From Cellvibrio sp. KY-YJ-3 (lineage in GTDB: Bacteria > Pseudomonadota > Gammaproteobacteria > Pseudomonadales > Cellvibrionaceae), in contig NZ_CP031727.1 of assembly GCF_008806955.1 (NCBI RefSeq), forward strand, positions 2,432,001 through 2,496,000: a stretch of 64,000 nt of DNA, read 5' to 3'. Below, one piece after another: positions 33,630 to 41,106 of the stretch. The position numbers and the translations under genes are program-made. Below the pieces are notes generated by a model. That model worked only from the letters and a program-made list of their open reading frames with translations, searched no databases and had not been told where the DNA came from. Every line of letters starts with the position of its first letter. Position 1 is the first letter of the stretch.

Positions 33630-34016
33630 TTGTTCTTCTATGTATTCGCACTTTGGATTAGGGTCAACAGTTACTGTTTTGAGCCAAGAAATGCTGAACC
33701 CCATAAAAGCAAGAACCGCCATTCCCATTCCAATTGTCCCTGCGAAGCCAGTTACTATAAAAAACGGTTCGCCAAAATATTCTTCACAATATACTGATAA
33801 AAGAGCTAACAATGAAAAATAAAAGCTGAATTGGATGATCCAACTAAAGGCGTAGCGAATTTTCCTGACTTTAAAATTAGAGAGAAGCTCACCCTCTTGG
33901 GGGAATGGTCCGAACCATGTAAACGCAATAAATGTTATTACGTTTGGTTTCATTAGCCTTAAAGCCACCAAATTCATAAATATAAAAATATAAATTCCGA
34001 CAATTTTTTCGATCAT
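33624..34016 (-). CDS. Cassette 4: small integral membrane protein
   Basis: A 130-residue protein with about four hydrophobic segments (IVGIYIFIFMNLVALRL; VITFIAFTWF; FSFYFSLLALLSVY; FAGTIGMGMAVLAFMGF). Starts at ATG 34016 close to the cassette boundary. Function unknown. Confidence 0.68.
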   Translation of the reverse strand: MIEKIVGIYIFIFMNLVALRLMKPNVITFIAFTWFGPFPQEGELLSNFKVRKIRYAFSWIIQFSFYFSLLALLSVYCEEYFGEPFFIVTGFAGTIGMGMAVLAFMGFSISWLKTVTVDPNPKCEYIEEQT

Positions 34017-34024
34017 AATTGACT

Positions 34025-34119
34025 TAACGCCTCAAACACCGACGTGGTGAAGTTGGCGACTTTTTTGGAGCAAAAAAGGTGACGGCTTTACAACGTCCGC
34101 GTGTTTTGACTTGTTACAT
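34025..34119 (-). repeat. attC site G
   Basis: 95 bp, the shortest complete site; arms around ACGTGGTGAAG are weaker, with ACACCGACGT/ACGTCCGCGTGT at the base. R'' ATGTAAC equals its cassette start (34480-34486). Confidence 0.78.
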
Positions 34120-34461
34120 TTTAACCGTAAAGCCATTGCTGATTACCTCTAGCTGTCCGTTACCATTAAAATTGAATTTGTAGTGCTTGTACTCTTCTTG
34201 AGCACCGATCTCTCCTTGCTTTACATGCTCCGCCAGCCATTTTGATTCAGTAATTACATGACTTCGATCGTACTTTTCACCCTCGATGAATGTTTCGATC
34301 ATTTGCCACTTAAAGGCAACGGTATCTGGAAAGAACACTTCACGTTGTCTTTCTTGCCAATCCAGAAATCTAAGCACTAAGTCACCCTCATCCATATTGA
34401 TGTTTGGGAACTCAGCATCTGCTGTAGAAAAACCTGGCTCTATTATCTCTGCTCGTTCCAT
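34114..34461 (-). CDS. Cassette 3: small acidic soluble protein
   Basis: A 115-residue acidic protein, MERAEIIEPGFSTADAEFPN at the start, without signal peptide or membrane helix. LRFLDWQERQREVFFPDTVAFKWQ and EYKHYKFNFNGNGQLEVISNG suggest a compact mixed fold. No family recognised. Confidence 0.68.
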   Translation of the reverse strand: MERAEIIEPGFSTADAEFPNINMDEGDLVLRFLDWQERQREVFFPDTVAFKWQMIETFIEGEKYDRSHVITESKWLAEHVKQGEIGAQEEYKHYKFNFNGNGQLEVISNGFTVKM

Positions 34462-34482
34462 GCTCGATCTACTTTTCAGATG

Positions 34483-34521
34483 TAACGCCGCGTAGTGGCG
34501 TGTTGCTACGATTTATTATGA
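34483..34521 (-). repeat. attC site H, truncated
   Basis: 39 bp only: the CGTTA end and an R''-like TCATAAT remain, but both inner arms are missing. R'' differs from its cassette start (TCATAAC, 34839-34845) at the crossover base. Probably a deletion that joined two cassettes permanently. Confidence 0.7.
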
Positions 34522-34832
34522 GGTTTTTGATTTGCCAACCTATTTTTTTCTGATTTGTTTATACGGCCAGAAACCCAATGAAATACCATATAAACAAGAA
34601 AACCACCTAATGCGTAAGAAAAGCCAAATATATGGTAAAAATCATCAAATACAATTTTTAATAAAACAAAAAAGGTTAATATTATAAAAACGCATAATCT
34701 GCTGATTTTTAGATGAGCATCTTTGGCGGTAAAAATTAAAGCTATTAACAGAGGGAAAAATAGCCATTTGAGAATTTCATTAACTATCCCTATAACGGGC
34801 ACCAAAAGCCACAATAAGTTTAAATATTCCAT
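34506..34832 (-). CDS. Cassette 2: small integral membrane protein
   Basis: A 108-residue protein with three to four hydrophobic segments (LNLLWLLVPVIGIVNEIL; WLFFPLLIALIF; LCVFIILTFFVLLKIVF; YALGGFLVYMVFHW) and a polar Lys/Asn tail. It stops at TAG inside the remnant of attC H, so the deletion altered its last codons. Function unknown. Confidence 0.68.
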   Translation of the reverse strand: MEYLNLLWLLVPVIGIVNEILKWLFFPLLIALIFTAKDAHLKISRLCVFIILTFFVLLKIVFDDFYHIFGFSYALGGFLVYMVFHWVSGRINKSEKNRLANQKPHNKS

Positions 34833-34841
34833 TTTTCCTCA

Positions 34842-34970
34842 TAACGTTAAGCGCAACGGCAGTTTGTAAGTCGTGGTTTTGTGGGTTAATTTTGCGCAGC
34901 AAAACCATAAAACCGCGACTTAAAAACTGTCCAGCACGCAAAGCGTGCGAGCTGCAACGACTTGTTAGTG
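34842..34970 (-). repeat. attC site I
   Basis: 129 bp; arms CAGTTTGTAAGTCG and the near-complement CGACTTAAAAACTG. R'' CACTAAC equals the start of the first cassette (35500-35506). Confidence 0.88.
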
Positions 34971-35333
34971 ACTTTTGTTGCCACGATAAGCTTTCAATTC
35001 ATTATTAAACCAAACAGAGCTTAGAACTACTGACTGACCTTCGCATTTAACTTGATATGGCTTACCTGACATACTACTTTCAGTGGCAGCCTTCTCAATA
35101 AAGGATTCCGAAGTATTAAGTAGGCCTTTCCCAACAAGGTAATCATATTTCTTTCTAATATGTACAGAGGCTTCAGCAGCAGAATACCAAGACCCATTTC
35201 GATTGAATTGGCAACCAGAACTCTCTAAATGTGTAAATAAGTGCTCAATTTCTTGTTTGGCAGAGCCAGATAATTCTTCCGCATTACAAAAAGCAGAAAG
35301 TAAGGCAAAAAAAGCAATAAGTATAATTTTCAT
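34965..35333 (-). CDS. Cassette 1: DUF5329-like secreted protein
   Basis: A 122-residue protein with signal peptide MKIILIAFFALLSAFCNA. The mature part (EIEHLFTHLESSGCQFNRNGSWYSAAEASVHIRKKYDYL) has the pattern of DUF5329: a Cys-x-F-x-R-N-G strand followed by an acidic helix. The ATG overlaps the TGA of the small lipoprotein gene upstream (ATGA), so the two genes form one translationally coupled unit in a single cassette. Confidence 0.78.
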   Translation of the reverse strand: MKIILIAFFALLSAFCNAEELSGSAKQEIEHLFTHLESSGCQFNRNGSWYSAAEASVHIRKKYDYLVGKGLLNTSESFIEKAATESSMSGKPYQVKCEGQSVVLSSVWFNNELKAYRGNKSH

Positions 35334-35488
35334 TTTTTGATATTTTCAGTTGAAATCTGCTTTACTTCGGGAGCTTTGTCTTTATGAAACGGATTGCATG
35401 GAGCAAAGCATGGGCCACAACAGCCAGTTAAAATGGTGGCGAAGAAAACCAAAACAATTCCGCTTTTTAAATTACGGTATAAACTCAT
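35330..35488 (-). CDS. Cassette 1: 52-residue lipoprotein
   Basis: A short gene: MSLYRNLKSGIVLVFFATIL then the lipobox LTGC (Cys23) followed by CGPCFAPCNPFHKDKAPE, five cysteines in the first nine mature positions. Ends in a lysine-rich tail, and the stop overlaps the next start. It is the first gene of the array, 12 nt after the cassette boundary. No family recognised. Confidence 0.7.
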   Translation of the reverse strand: MSLYRNLKSGIVLVFFATILTGCCGPCFAPCNPFHKDKAPEVKQISTENIKK

Positions 35489-35505
35489 TTCTCTGTACTC
35501 ACTAA

Positions 35506-35643
35506 CATTTGTATACCGCGCATGCGCGATATCTACCTTAAGATTTATTTGAATTTTAATTATTAACTAATTGTTTTAATTGAGGAATGACAGCACATTA
35601 CGCGACTGGTTTAAAAACAAAGTGCGCATGCGCGTTATCTTCC
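35506..35643 (-). other. Leading border of the cassette array with a 20-bp direct repeat
   Basis: The first cassette begins at the boundary ATG^TTAGTG (35505/35506), where an attI would lie. No integrase gene is nearby. Two copies of GCGCATGCGCG-N-TATCT-N-CC (35518-35537 and 35624-35643, 18 of 20 identical), each with a GCGCATGCGC palindrome, lie 106 bp apart. They may bind a recombinase or phage protein; whether any of this is attI is uncertain. Confidence 0.4.
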
Positions 35644-36130
35644 CTTTTTTGTGCGCAATATCATTCTTTGAAATCCTTTAAGTTATTGAATATATATGCT
35701 TTTTGATTGTTTCAGAAGGAGTTTTTGAGAAGTGTAAAGAGGATATTCGAGCAAGGAGGATCAGGCTCAGGAAGTGGGCGTTGAAATATGCGCCAAATCT
35801 ATTAAATAGAAATAGCCACCAACAAAGTCGAAAAAGTGCCGGCAAGGCTTAGCTATAAGGAGGCTTTTTAAAGGCTAGCCAGTGAGAGGGCTAAGCGCTG
35901 CGCATAGTCAGGTTTTGAGCGTGTTAGGGTAGGGGTTAAAACAATGACCTTATGCTGCCGGAAAAGGCATCAGTGGAACCATTGAAGTCTGACTAAAAGC
36001 TATCGTGTGTCGAAAAAGTGTCGAAATCATTGTGCCGTAAAGCGGTTTTTAGTGGGGACGGGAAAAGGCGAAACCCAGTATTCATGCGGCTTAGCGGGGA
36101 GTAGTGGAGCAATGGGAAGCTGGGGGAGAG
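35644..36130. other. Non-coding right end of the prophage
   Basis: About 490 bp with no supported gene on either strand. It includes the right arm-like repeat at 36007 and possible secondary structure near 35830-35880. Its position beside attR fits a phage intergenic or attachment region. Confidence 0.5.
36007..36032 (+). repeat. Right candidate integrase arm site
   Basis: Two GTGTCGA motifs 11 bp apart then CATTG, 21 of 26 bases identical to 22145-22170 and in the same orientation; about 100 bp inside attR. Confidence 0.5.
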
Positions 36131-36158
36131 GGTTCGAATCCTCCTGAGGCACCATATA
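36131..36158 (+). other. attR of the prophage
   Basis: GGTTCGAATCCTCCTGAG then GCACCATATA repeats the 3' end of tRNA-Arg with one T deleted in the acceptor stem. Upstream sequence does not resemble a tRNA, so this is the displaced tail. Confidence 0.88.
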
Positions 36159-36161
36159 AAG

Positions 36162-36193
36162 AAAGGCTTGCCAGAAATGGTAAGCCTTTTTTC
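36162..36193 (+). terminator. Original tRNA-Arg terminator, displaced by the prophage
   Basis: AAAGGCTTGCC, loop AGAAAT, GGTAAGCCTTT and T run, directly right of attR. Before integration it would have followed tRNA-Arg by a few bases. Confidence 0.8.
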
Positions 36194-36321
36194 GTTTGCG
36201 TTGTTTGGTTTTTTGAGTGGGATATTTGAGTCGAAAATTCAAATTGTTTGTTGATTGTATTGATTGTGGCTCAGTGCATCAGAAGTCCTTTTCTGCGGGA
36301 CGTACTTTTTATTGGTGGTTG

Positions 36322-37287
36322 TTAGTCTGTGTGCGCTGCATGCAGTGCCTCGGTAAAACAGGCCTCAATTTCTACTGGTGTGGTTTTACGTTTTATTGCT
36401 TCAAAAAATACTTGGGCCTGCGGGTATTGCCTACTTAAATACATCAGCCACTGCTTTACCCGGTTGCCACAATTGCGCTCGGAGTAGAGTGGGGTGGTGA
36501 GTTTGTAGTAGTCATACAGCATTTCACAAATCGCTTGCCAGGTTAGCGGTATGTAATCCTCTCCTTTTACGTGCGCTTTAATTTGTCGTGCGAGGTCGGG
36601 GCAGGCGAGTAAGCCGCGCCCGAGCATGACATCGGCGCCTGCTGATTGCTCGCGGCAGCGCAGATAATCTTCCACTGTCCAAATTTCACCATTGCCTACC
36701 ACCGGAATTTTTAATTCGGCGCGAATATCGGCAATGTAGTGCCAGTAAGCGGGTGGTTTGTAGCCGTCGGCTTTGGAGCGCGCATGCACGGTGAGTTCAT
36801 TTGCACCGGCAGCTTCTACGGCGCGCGCGTTATCCAAATAGCTGCTGCGATCTTCAAACCCCAAGCGAATTTTTGCAGTGACGGGAATCTCGCGCGGCAC
36901 AGCATCGCGTACCGCTTTAATGATGGAATAAACGCGATCCGGCGTGCGCAGTAAGCAAGCGCCACCTTCATGGGAGTTTACGGTTTTGGCGGGGCAGCCA
37001 AAGTTCAGGTCGATGGCTTTTGCTCCGTAGTTAACCAGCTCCAGTGCATTGATCGCCATGGGTTCCGGTTTGCTGCCGAGCAGCTGCACGCGTACTGGTG
37101 TCCCGTTGGGCGTTTTACAGTCGCTCTCCAGTTCCTGCGCGTACTTATAAAAGACTTTATAGGGCAGCTTTTGATCGGTAACGCGGATAAACTCTGTCAC
37201 ACAGCCATCCAATCCGCCAATTCGAGTCAGTATGTCGCGTACATGGTGTTCAACAACGCCCTCCATAGGGGCTAACATAATTCGCAT
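36322..37287 (-). CDS. dusC: tRNA-dihydrouridine(16) synthase
   Basis: A 321-residue flavoprotein, start MRIMLAPMEGVVEHHVRDIL at 37287. Family features: LAPMEGV (FMN site), QLLGSKPE, IDLNFGCPAKTVNSHEGGACLL with the catalytic Cys, KIRLGFED, HARSKADGYKPPAYW and VVGNGEIW, MLGRGLL. The ending (NRVKQWLMYLSRQYPQ) with the region after it matches DusC rather than DusA or DusB. It reduces U16 in tRNAs with NADPH. Confidence 0.9.
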   Translation of the reverse strand: MRIMLAPMEGVVEHHVRDILTRIGGLDGCVTEFIRVTDQKLPYKVFYKYAQELESDCKTPNGTPVRVQLLGSKPEPMAINALELVNYGAKAIDLNFGCPAKTVNSHEGGACLLRTPDRVYSIIKAVRDAVPREIPVTAKIRLGFEDRSSYLDNARAVEAAGANELTVHARSKADGYKPPAYWHYIADIRAELKIPVVGNGEIWTVEDYLRCREQSAGADVMLGRGLLACPDLARQIKAHVKGEDYIPLTWQAICEMLYDYYKLTTPLYSERNCGNRVKQWLMYLSRQYPQAQVFFEAIKRKTTPVEIEACFTEALHAAHTD

Positions 37288-37418
37288 GAATCCACTCTGG
37301 CCGGTGATAAAGGTCGGCATTTTAGCGGTTTTGGTTGATAATTGGCGCCGCTCTGCGTAGATTGCGCGGCCTTTTGCGGGTAAAACCTGCCTTTATTGAA
37401 TGAATTTCGAGGTTCTTG

Positions 37419-38792
37419 ATGACTCAGCCCGGTTTCCACGATCTGATTAGTGATACCCAGTTGCGTAAAGCGATTGACGTTTTGGGCTACGAAGCCCCAA
37501 CGCCAGTCCAGTTGGCGGCGATTCCCGCTGCGACCGCCGGTAAAAATCTGATTGTGAGTTCCAAAACCGGCAGTGGCAAAACAGCCGCCTTTTTATTGCC
37601 TGCAATTCAGGCGATGTTAGCGCGCCCTTCCTCCAATCCCAGTTCAACCCGGATGCTGATTCTGACTCCCACGCGTGAGCTGGCACGGCAGATTGTTAAA
37701 AACGCAGAGCAGATTCTGAAATTCACCAGCTTTAAAGTTGGCATGGTGTGCGGTGGTGAAGAGCTGAAATATCAAAAGGCGATGTTGCGCAAGAACCCGG
37801 AAATTATCGTCGGCACGCCTGGCCGTTTGGGGGAGCATATTTCCCATAAGTCGACCGAATTTTCCGGCTTGGAATTCTTAGTGTTGGATGAAGCAGATCG
37901 CATGCTCGATATGGGGTTGAGCGATGATGTATTAAAAATCACCAATACCTGCAGCACCGAACGCCAAACCTTGTTGTTCTCGGCCACCATGGAACAGAAA
38001 GGTTTGCGTCATCTTATTAAGCAAGTGATTTTGGGTGAAGCGGAAGAGATTTATATTGACGAAAAGCCCAACGCTATCACCCAGCAGATGTTGATTGCCG
38101 ATGAATTCAAGCATAAAGAAAAGCTGCTTTTGGCGCTGCTGCAAAAAGCGGATTTTGAAAAGGCGATTATTTTTACCAATACCAAAGCGCGCGCTACACA
38201 ATTGGATAATTTTTTACGCTACAACAAATTCCGTGTGGGTGCGTTGCATGGCGATATTACCCAGGATCAGCGCAAAATTACCCTCGACCACTTCCGCCAG
38301 GGGCGCACCAGTATTTTAGTGGCGACCGATGTAGCGGCGCGCGGGCTGGATATTCCCGGTGTTGAGTTGGTAGTGAACGTTGATATGGCCTATTCAGGCG
38401 ATGAGTATCTGCATCGTATTGGTCGTACCGGGCGCGCCGATAAAGAGGGTAGGGCTGTTTCTCTGGTGGACGCCAAAGAGTGGAATCTCACCAAGAGTAT
38501 TGAGCGTTACCTGGGCGTGACCTTTGAGGTGATTAGCATTCCTGGTTTGAAGGGTAAGTATCAAGGGCCGGATAAAACCAAGTCTTCCGGTAAATCAGTT
38601 GGCTCTAAAAAGAAAACCACTAGTAAAGATAAAAAACCCGAGAGCAAACCTAAGGTCAAGGTGCGTGATCGCGATCAGAAAAATATTGGCAAACGACGTG
38701 TGCCAAGTGCGGTGCATAACGAGCCATTGGTTGATGGGTTTGCTCCACCCAAAAAGAAAGTGGCCAAACAAATCGATGACAGTGATGAATAA
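37419..38792 (+). CDS. DEAD-box RNA helicase
   Basis: A 457-residue helicase. Start ATG 37419 has GAGG about 8 nt upstream. Motifs in order: Q motif (GYEAPTPVQLAAIP), I SKTGSGKTAAF, Ia PTRELARQ, II VLDEADRM, III SATM, IV IIFTNTKA, V ATDVAARGLDIP, VI HRIGRTGRA. A Lys-rich tail from about residue 380 (SVGSKKKTTSKDKKPESKPK) would bind RNA. The core resembles SrmB/RhlE-type helicases in ribosome assembly or RNA decay. Divergent from dusC. Confidence 0.92.
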   Translation: MTQPGFHDLISDTQLRKAIDVLGYEAPTPVQLAAIPAATAGKNLIVSSKTGSGKTAAFLLPAIQAMLARPSSNPSSTRMLILTPTRELARQIVKNAEQILKFTSFKVGMVCGGEELKYQKAMLRKNPEIIVGTPGRLGEHISHKSTEFSGLEFLVLDEADRMLDMGLSDDVLKITNTCSTERQTLLFSATMEQKGLRHLIKQVILGEAEEIYIDEKPNAITQQMLIADEFKHKEKLLLALLQKADFEKAIIFTNTKARATQLDNFLRYNKFRVGALHGDITQDQRKITLDHFRQGRTSILVATDVAARGLDIPGVELVVNVDMAYSGDEYLHRIGRTGRADKEGRAVSLVDAKEWNLTKSIERYLGVTFEVISIPGLKGKYQGPDKTKSSGKSVGSKKKTTSKDKKPESKPKVKVRDRDQKNIGKRRVPSAVHNEPLVDGFAPPKKKVAKQIDDSDE

Positions 38793-38800
38793 ACCGGGAA

Positions 38801-38844
38801 TTGAGCGCTGATAATAAATTATCAGGCGTTCAATTTTATTTTAA
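38801..38844 (+). terminator. Terminator after the helicase
   Basis: TTGAGCGCTGATAAT, loop AA, ATTATCAGGCGTTCAA with one mismatch and one bulge, followed by TTTTATTTT. Confidence 0.75.
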
Positions 38845-39187
38845 AGAAGTGATTGATCTTTTCTACAATAAGATTAATATCAAAGTCACAAGGGTGAAAA
38901 AGTAAGTAGCTCTTGTGTGCGTTACAAGTTACGCATCAAAAATTCACTGGCTTTGCCAGCGTAGTCTATCTGTCACACGTTTTTGCTTTACTCAGTTTGT
39001 TTTATTGTTTTGAAGTAGCGATTTGTAGTCGATCCTGTTTATCTTGATCTTTTTAAGTCGGTATTCGTAAACCAGTAACAAGGGGGGTAATAACATCATT
39101 CCACAGCAAGTTTTTTATCCGGGGTAAAATCGATCACGAAGCTGTTGTCAGTTTTCGTGTTACTCAAAGGCTGAAGGGGATTTTTTT
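38845..39187. other. Intergenic region before phoH
   Basis: About 340 bp with no supported gene. AAGGGGAT about 9 nt before the phoH ATG is the likely ribosome site. I see no recognisable operator or RNA element. Confidence 0.5.
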
Positions 39188-39994
39188 ATGGCAAAAAAAA
39201 CGCATGCCAGACGTAGTGCGAACCACCATTCTTATGACGATACCAGCTTCTCCGGCTCGCGGCATAAATCGCGAAGGAATCAACGAAGTGATGACAATAT
39301 CGTCGAAATAAAGTCCCGCTCCCAGCAAGTCGAAACCGCTTACTCTCCTCCTCGCTCACCGCAACCACTCCGCGCCAAAACAAAATCCCAGCAGCAATAC
39401 ATCAACGCTATCAACTCACACATGCTGACTTTCGGTATTGGTCCTGCCGGTACCGGTAAAAGTTATTGTGCGGGAGCATTAGCCGCAGAGGCGCTGGAAT
39501 CGGGCCGGATTGAGCGGATTATTTTAACTCGCCCAGCCGTGGAGTCCGGCGAAAACCTTGGGTTTTTACCGGGCGATCTCGATCAGAAATTCTCGGTTTA
39601 TATTGATGCCTTCCGCGATATTTTGAATGAGCGCTTGGGTGCGGGTACGGTAGATTATTGCTTGCGACATGGTCGCATAGTGGCAGCACCGCTGGCGTTT
39701 ATGCGCGGTAAAACCTTTAACAGCAAAACCTTTGTCATTCTCGATGAGGCACAAAATACCACGCCTGCGCAAATGAAAATGTTTTTAACGCGTATCGGTG
39801 AGGATTGTAAGGTGGTTATTAATGGCGATATTTTGCAGAGCGATATTCGCGGCCCCAATGGTTTGGCTGACGCCGTAGAGCGCTTGAAAGGCTTGCCTAA
39901 TGTGTATCTGCATGAGTTTGAGCGTGAAGATATTGTGCGCAGTGGTTTAGTGCGCGACATTATTGATCGCTACGAAATACCTGACGAAAATTAA
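39188..39994 (+). CDS. PhoH-like ATPase
   Basis: A 268-residue PhoH-domain protein. A basic, disordered N-terminus (residues 1-60, many Arg/Ser/His) precedes the ATPase core: Walker A GPAGTGKSYCAG (about residue 83), LTRPAVESGENLGFLPGDLDQK, PLAFMRGKTFNSKTFVILDEAQN (Walker B) and RIGEDCKVVINGD. These proteins are linked to RNA metabolism or phosphate response; the exact role is unknown. It is a lone gene with its own terminator. Confidence 0.9.
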   Translation: MAKKTHARRSANHHSYDDTSFSGSRHKSRRNQRSDDNIVEIKSRSQQVETAYSPPRSPQPLRAKTKSQQQYINAINSHMLTFGIGPAGTGKSYCAGALAAEALESGRIERIILTRPAVESGENLGFLPGDLDQKFSVYIDAFRDILNERLGAGTVDYCLRHGRIVAAPLAFMRGKTFNSKTFVILDEAQNTTPAQMKMFLTRIGEDCKVVINGDILQSDIRGPNGLADAVERLKGLPNVYLHEFEREDIVRSGLVRDIIDRYEIPDEN

Positions 39995-40002
39995 CTTTGC
40001 TG

Positions 40003-40038
40003 AATACCGCATCTTCTTAAACAGGATGCGGTATTTTT
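40003..40038 (+). terminator. Terminator after phoH
   Basis: AATACCGCATC pairs perfectly with GATGCGGTATT, 11-nt loop, followed by a T run. Confidence 0.88.
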
Positions 40039-40177
40039 CGTGGTTCTTGCGTGACTTGCTTATTGAAGAGTGAGTCGGCATTCTGCGCGTTTGTATTCCC
40101 CTCTATTTATTATCAGATGACTACTCATTTATTGATTGGTCGATGTTTCGATCATCAATACTCATTGAATTTCGCCT

Positions 40178-40990
40178 ATGAATGCTTTGTCCTGTCCACT
40201 TTGCCGTCTACCCTTGGTCGTGAATAGCCAAGGAGTAGGGTGTGAAAAACATCATCAATTTGATCGTGCTAAAGAAGGTTATTTCAATTTATTGCCGGTA
40301 CAGCACAAGCATTCGCTGGAGCCGGGTGATGCAAAAATACAGTTGCAGGCGCGGCGACAATTTTTGCAGGCAGGATTTTTTGAGCCGCTCAAAACCCATT
40401 TGCAAATGCTATTACCCCGGTCTACCAAAAACCTGTTGGATATAGGTTGCGGTGAAGGCTATTTCACCGGCGCTTTTGCAGAGGCATTGCCTGCAGCAAG
40501 CATCTATGGTGTGGATATTGCCAAAGCGGGCGTAAGGCTTGCCGCCAAAGCAGCCAAATCGGTTGGGCTGGATTCTCGGTTGGTGTATAGCGTTGCCTCC
40601 AGTTTTGACTTGCCGGTGGCAGATGGATCTATGGATGTGATTACCCGCATTTACGCACCGAGTAAGGATGCAGAGTTATATCGTGTAATGGCATCAAACG
40701 GTCTGTTGGTTATAGTGGCTCCCGGTGAACAACATTTGCTTGGGTTGCGCCGCCGTATTTACCGCGAAGTGCGTCCGCATCAGTGCACACCGGTTCCAGA
40801 GGGATTTCGACTCATCGATCGACAACAAGTCCAGGCTGGGTTGGTGATAGAGCCGCCGGAATTGCGCGCAGCACTACTGGATATGACGCCCTTTGCGTGG
40901 CGCTTATCCCCGGAATTAAAGGCGGATATTGTGCGGGAAGTGTTTACCGATCAATTGGATTTTACTATTTCGATTTATAACAAAATATGA
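40178..40990 (+). CDS. rlmA: 23S rRNA (guanine-N1)-methyltransferase RlmA
   Basis: A 270-residue methyltransferase with an N-terminal zinc finger (CPLCRLPL ... GCEKHHQFD) and the FDRAKEGYFNLLPVQHK segment diagnostic of RlmA/RrmA. The Rossmann fold follows with LLDIGCGEGYFTGAFA (SAM loop) and RIYAPSKDAELYRV. It methylates G745 of 23S rRNA. Typical length (E. coli 269). Single gene. Confidence 0.92.
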   Translation: MNALSCPLCRLPLVVNSQGVGCEKHHQFDRAKEGYFNLLPVQHKHSLEPGDAKIQLQARRQFLQAGFFEPLKTHLQMLLPRSTKNLLDIGCGEGYFTGAFAEALPAASIYGVDIAKAGVRLAAKAAKSVGLDSRLVYSVASSFDLPVADGSMDVITRIYAPSKDAELYRVMASNGLLVIVAPGEQHLLGLRRRIYREVRPHQCTPVPEGFRLIDRQQVQAGLVIEPPELRAALLDMTPFAWRLSPELKADIVREVFTDQLDFTISIYNKI

Positions 40991-41106
40991 TTAGATTTTT
41001 GCTATCAATAGCATTACCTTTGGTTTCTGGCTTTTTTGTGATCTAAATCCCATATTTTATACAGTTCTATAAGCATCGCTCTTGCGATAAACGACGGAAA
41101 TTTTTC

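Larger units (their letters stand above)
30851..35505 (-). mobile_element. Integron gene-cassette array without integrase (CALIN-type), nine cassettes
   Basis: Ten minus-strand genes separated by nine imperfect palindromes of about 95-132 bp (one cut to 39 bp), each starting within or just after the stop codon and ending in (G/A)(A/G)CGTTA. For each cassette the heptamer at its start equals the complement of the R'' heptamer of its own attC: seven exact matches and two with one mismatch. No intI-like gene exists in the array or the 600 bp before it. The array is read in the same direction as the phage structural genes. Confidence 0.9.
22053..36148 (-). mobile_element. Filamentous-phage-like (inovirus) prophage carrying integron cassettes
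   Basis: A 14.1-kb element between attL in tRNA-Arg and attR. The minus strand encodes, in order of transcription, small early proteins, an ssDNA-binding candidate, a small membrane protein, the major coat protein, a 24-residue coat-like protein, pIII-like adhesin, DUF2523 protein, Zot/pI, Rep and integrase. A divergent repressor and one secreted protein lie on the plus strand. Zot plus a signal-bearing 44-residue mature coat protein is diagnostic of inoviruses. About 4.7 kb of the element is an integron cassette array, not phage core. Confidence 0.9.

Noticed and set aside
30850..34970. The spaced palindromic repeats as a CRISPR array or insertion-sequence ends
   Set aside because: Spacing is irregular, each unit is a 95-132-bp attC palindrome following a gene, and no cas or transposase gene is near.
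36027..36242. 71-codon minus-strand frame across attR
   Set aside because: It spans the attachment site and the tRNA terminator, with no conserved features.
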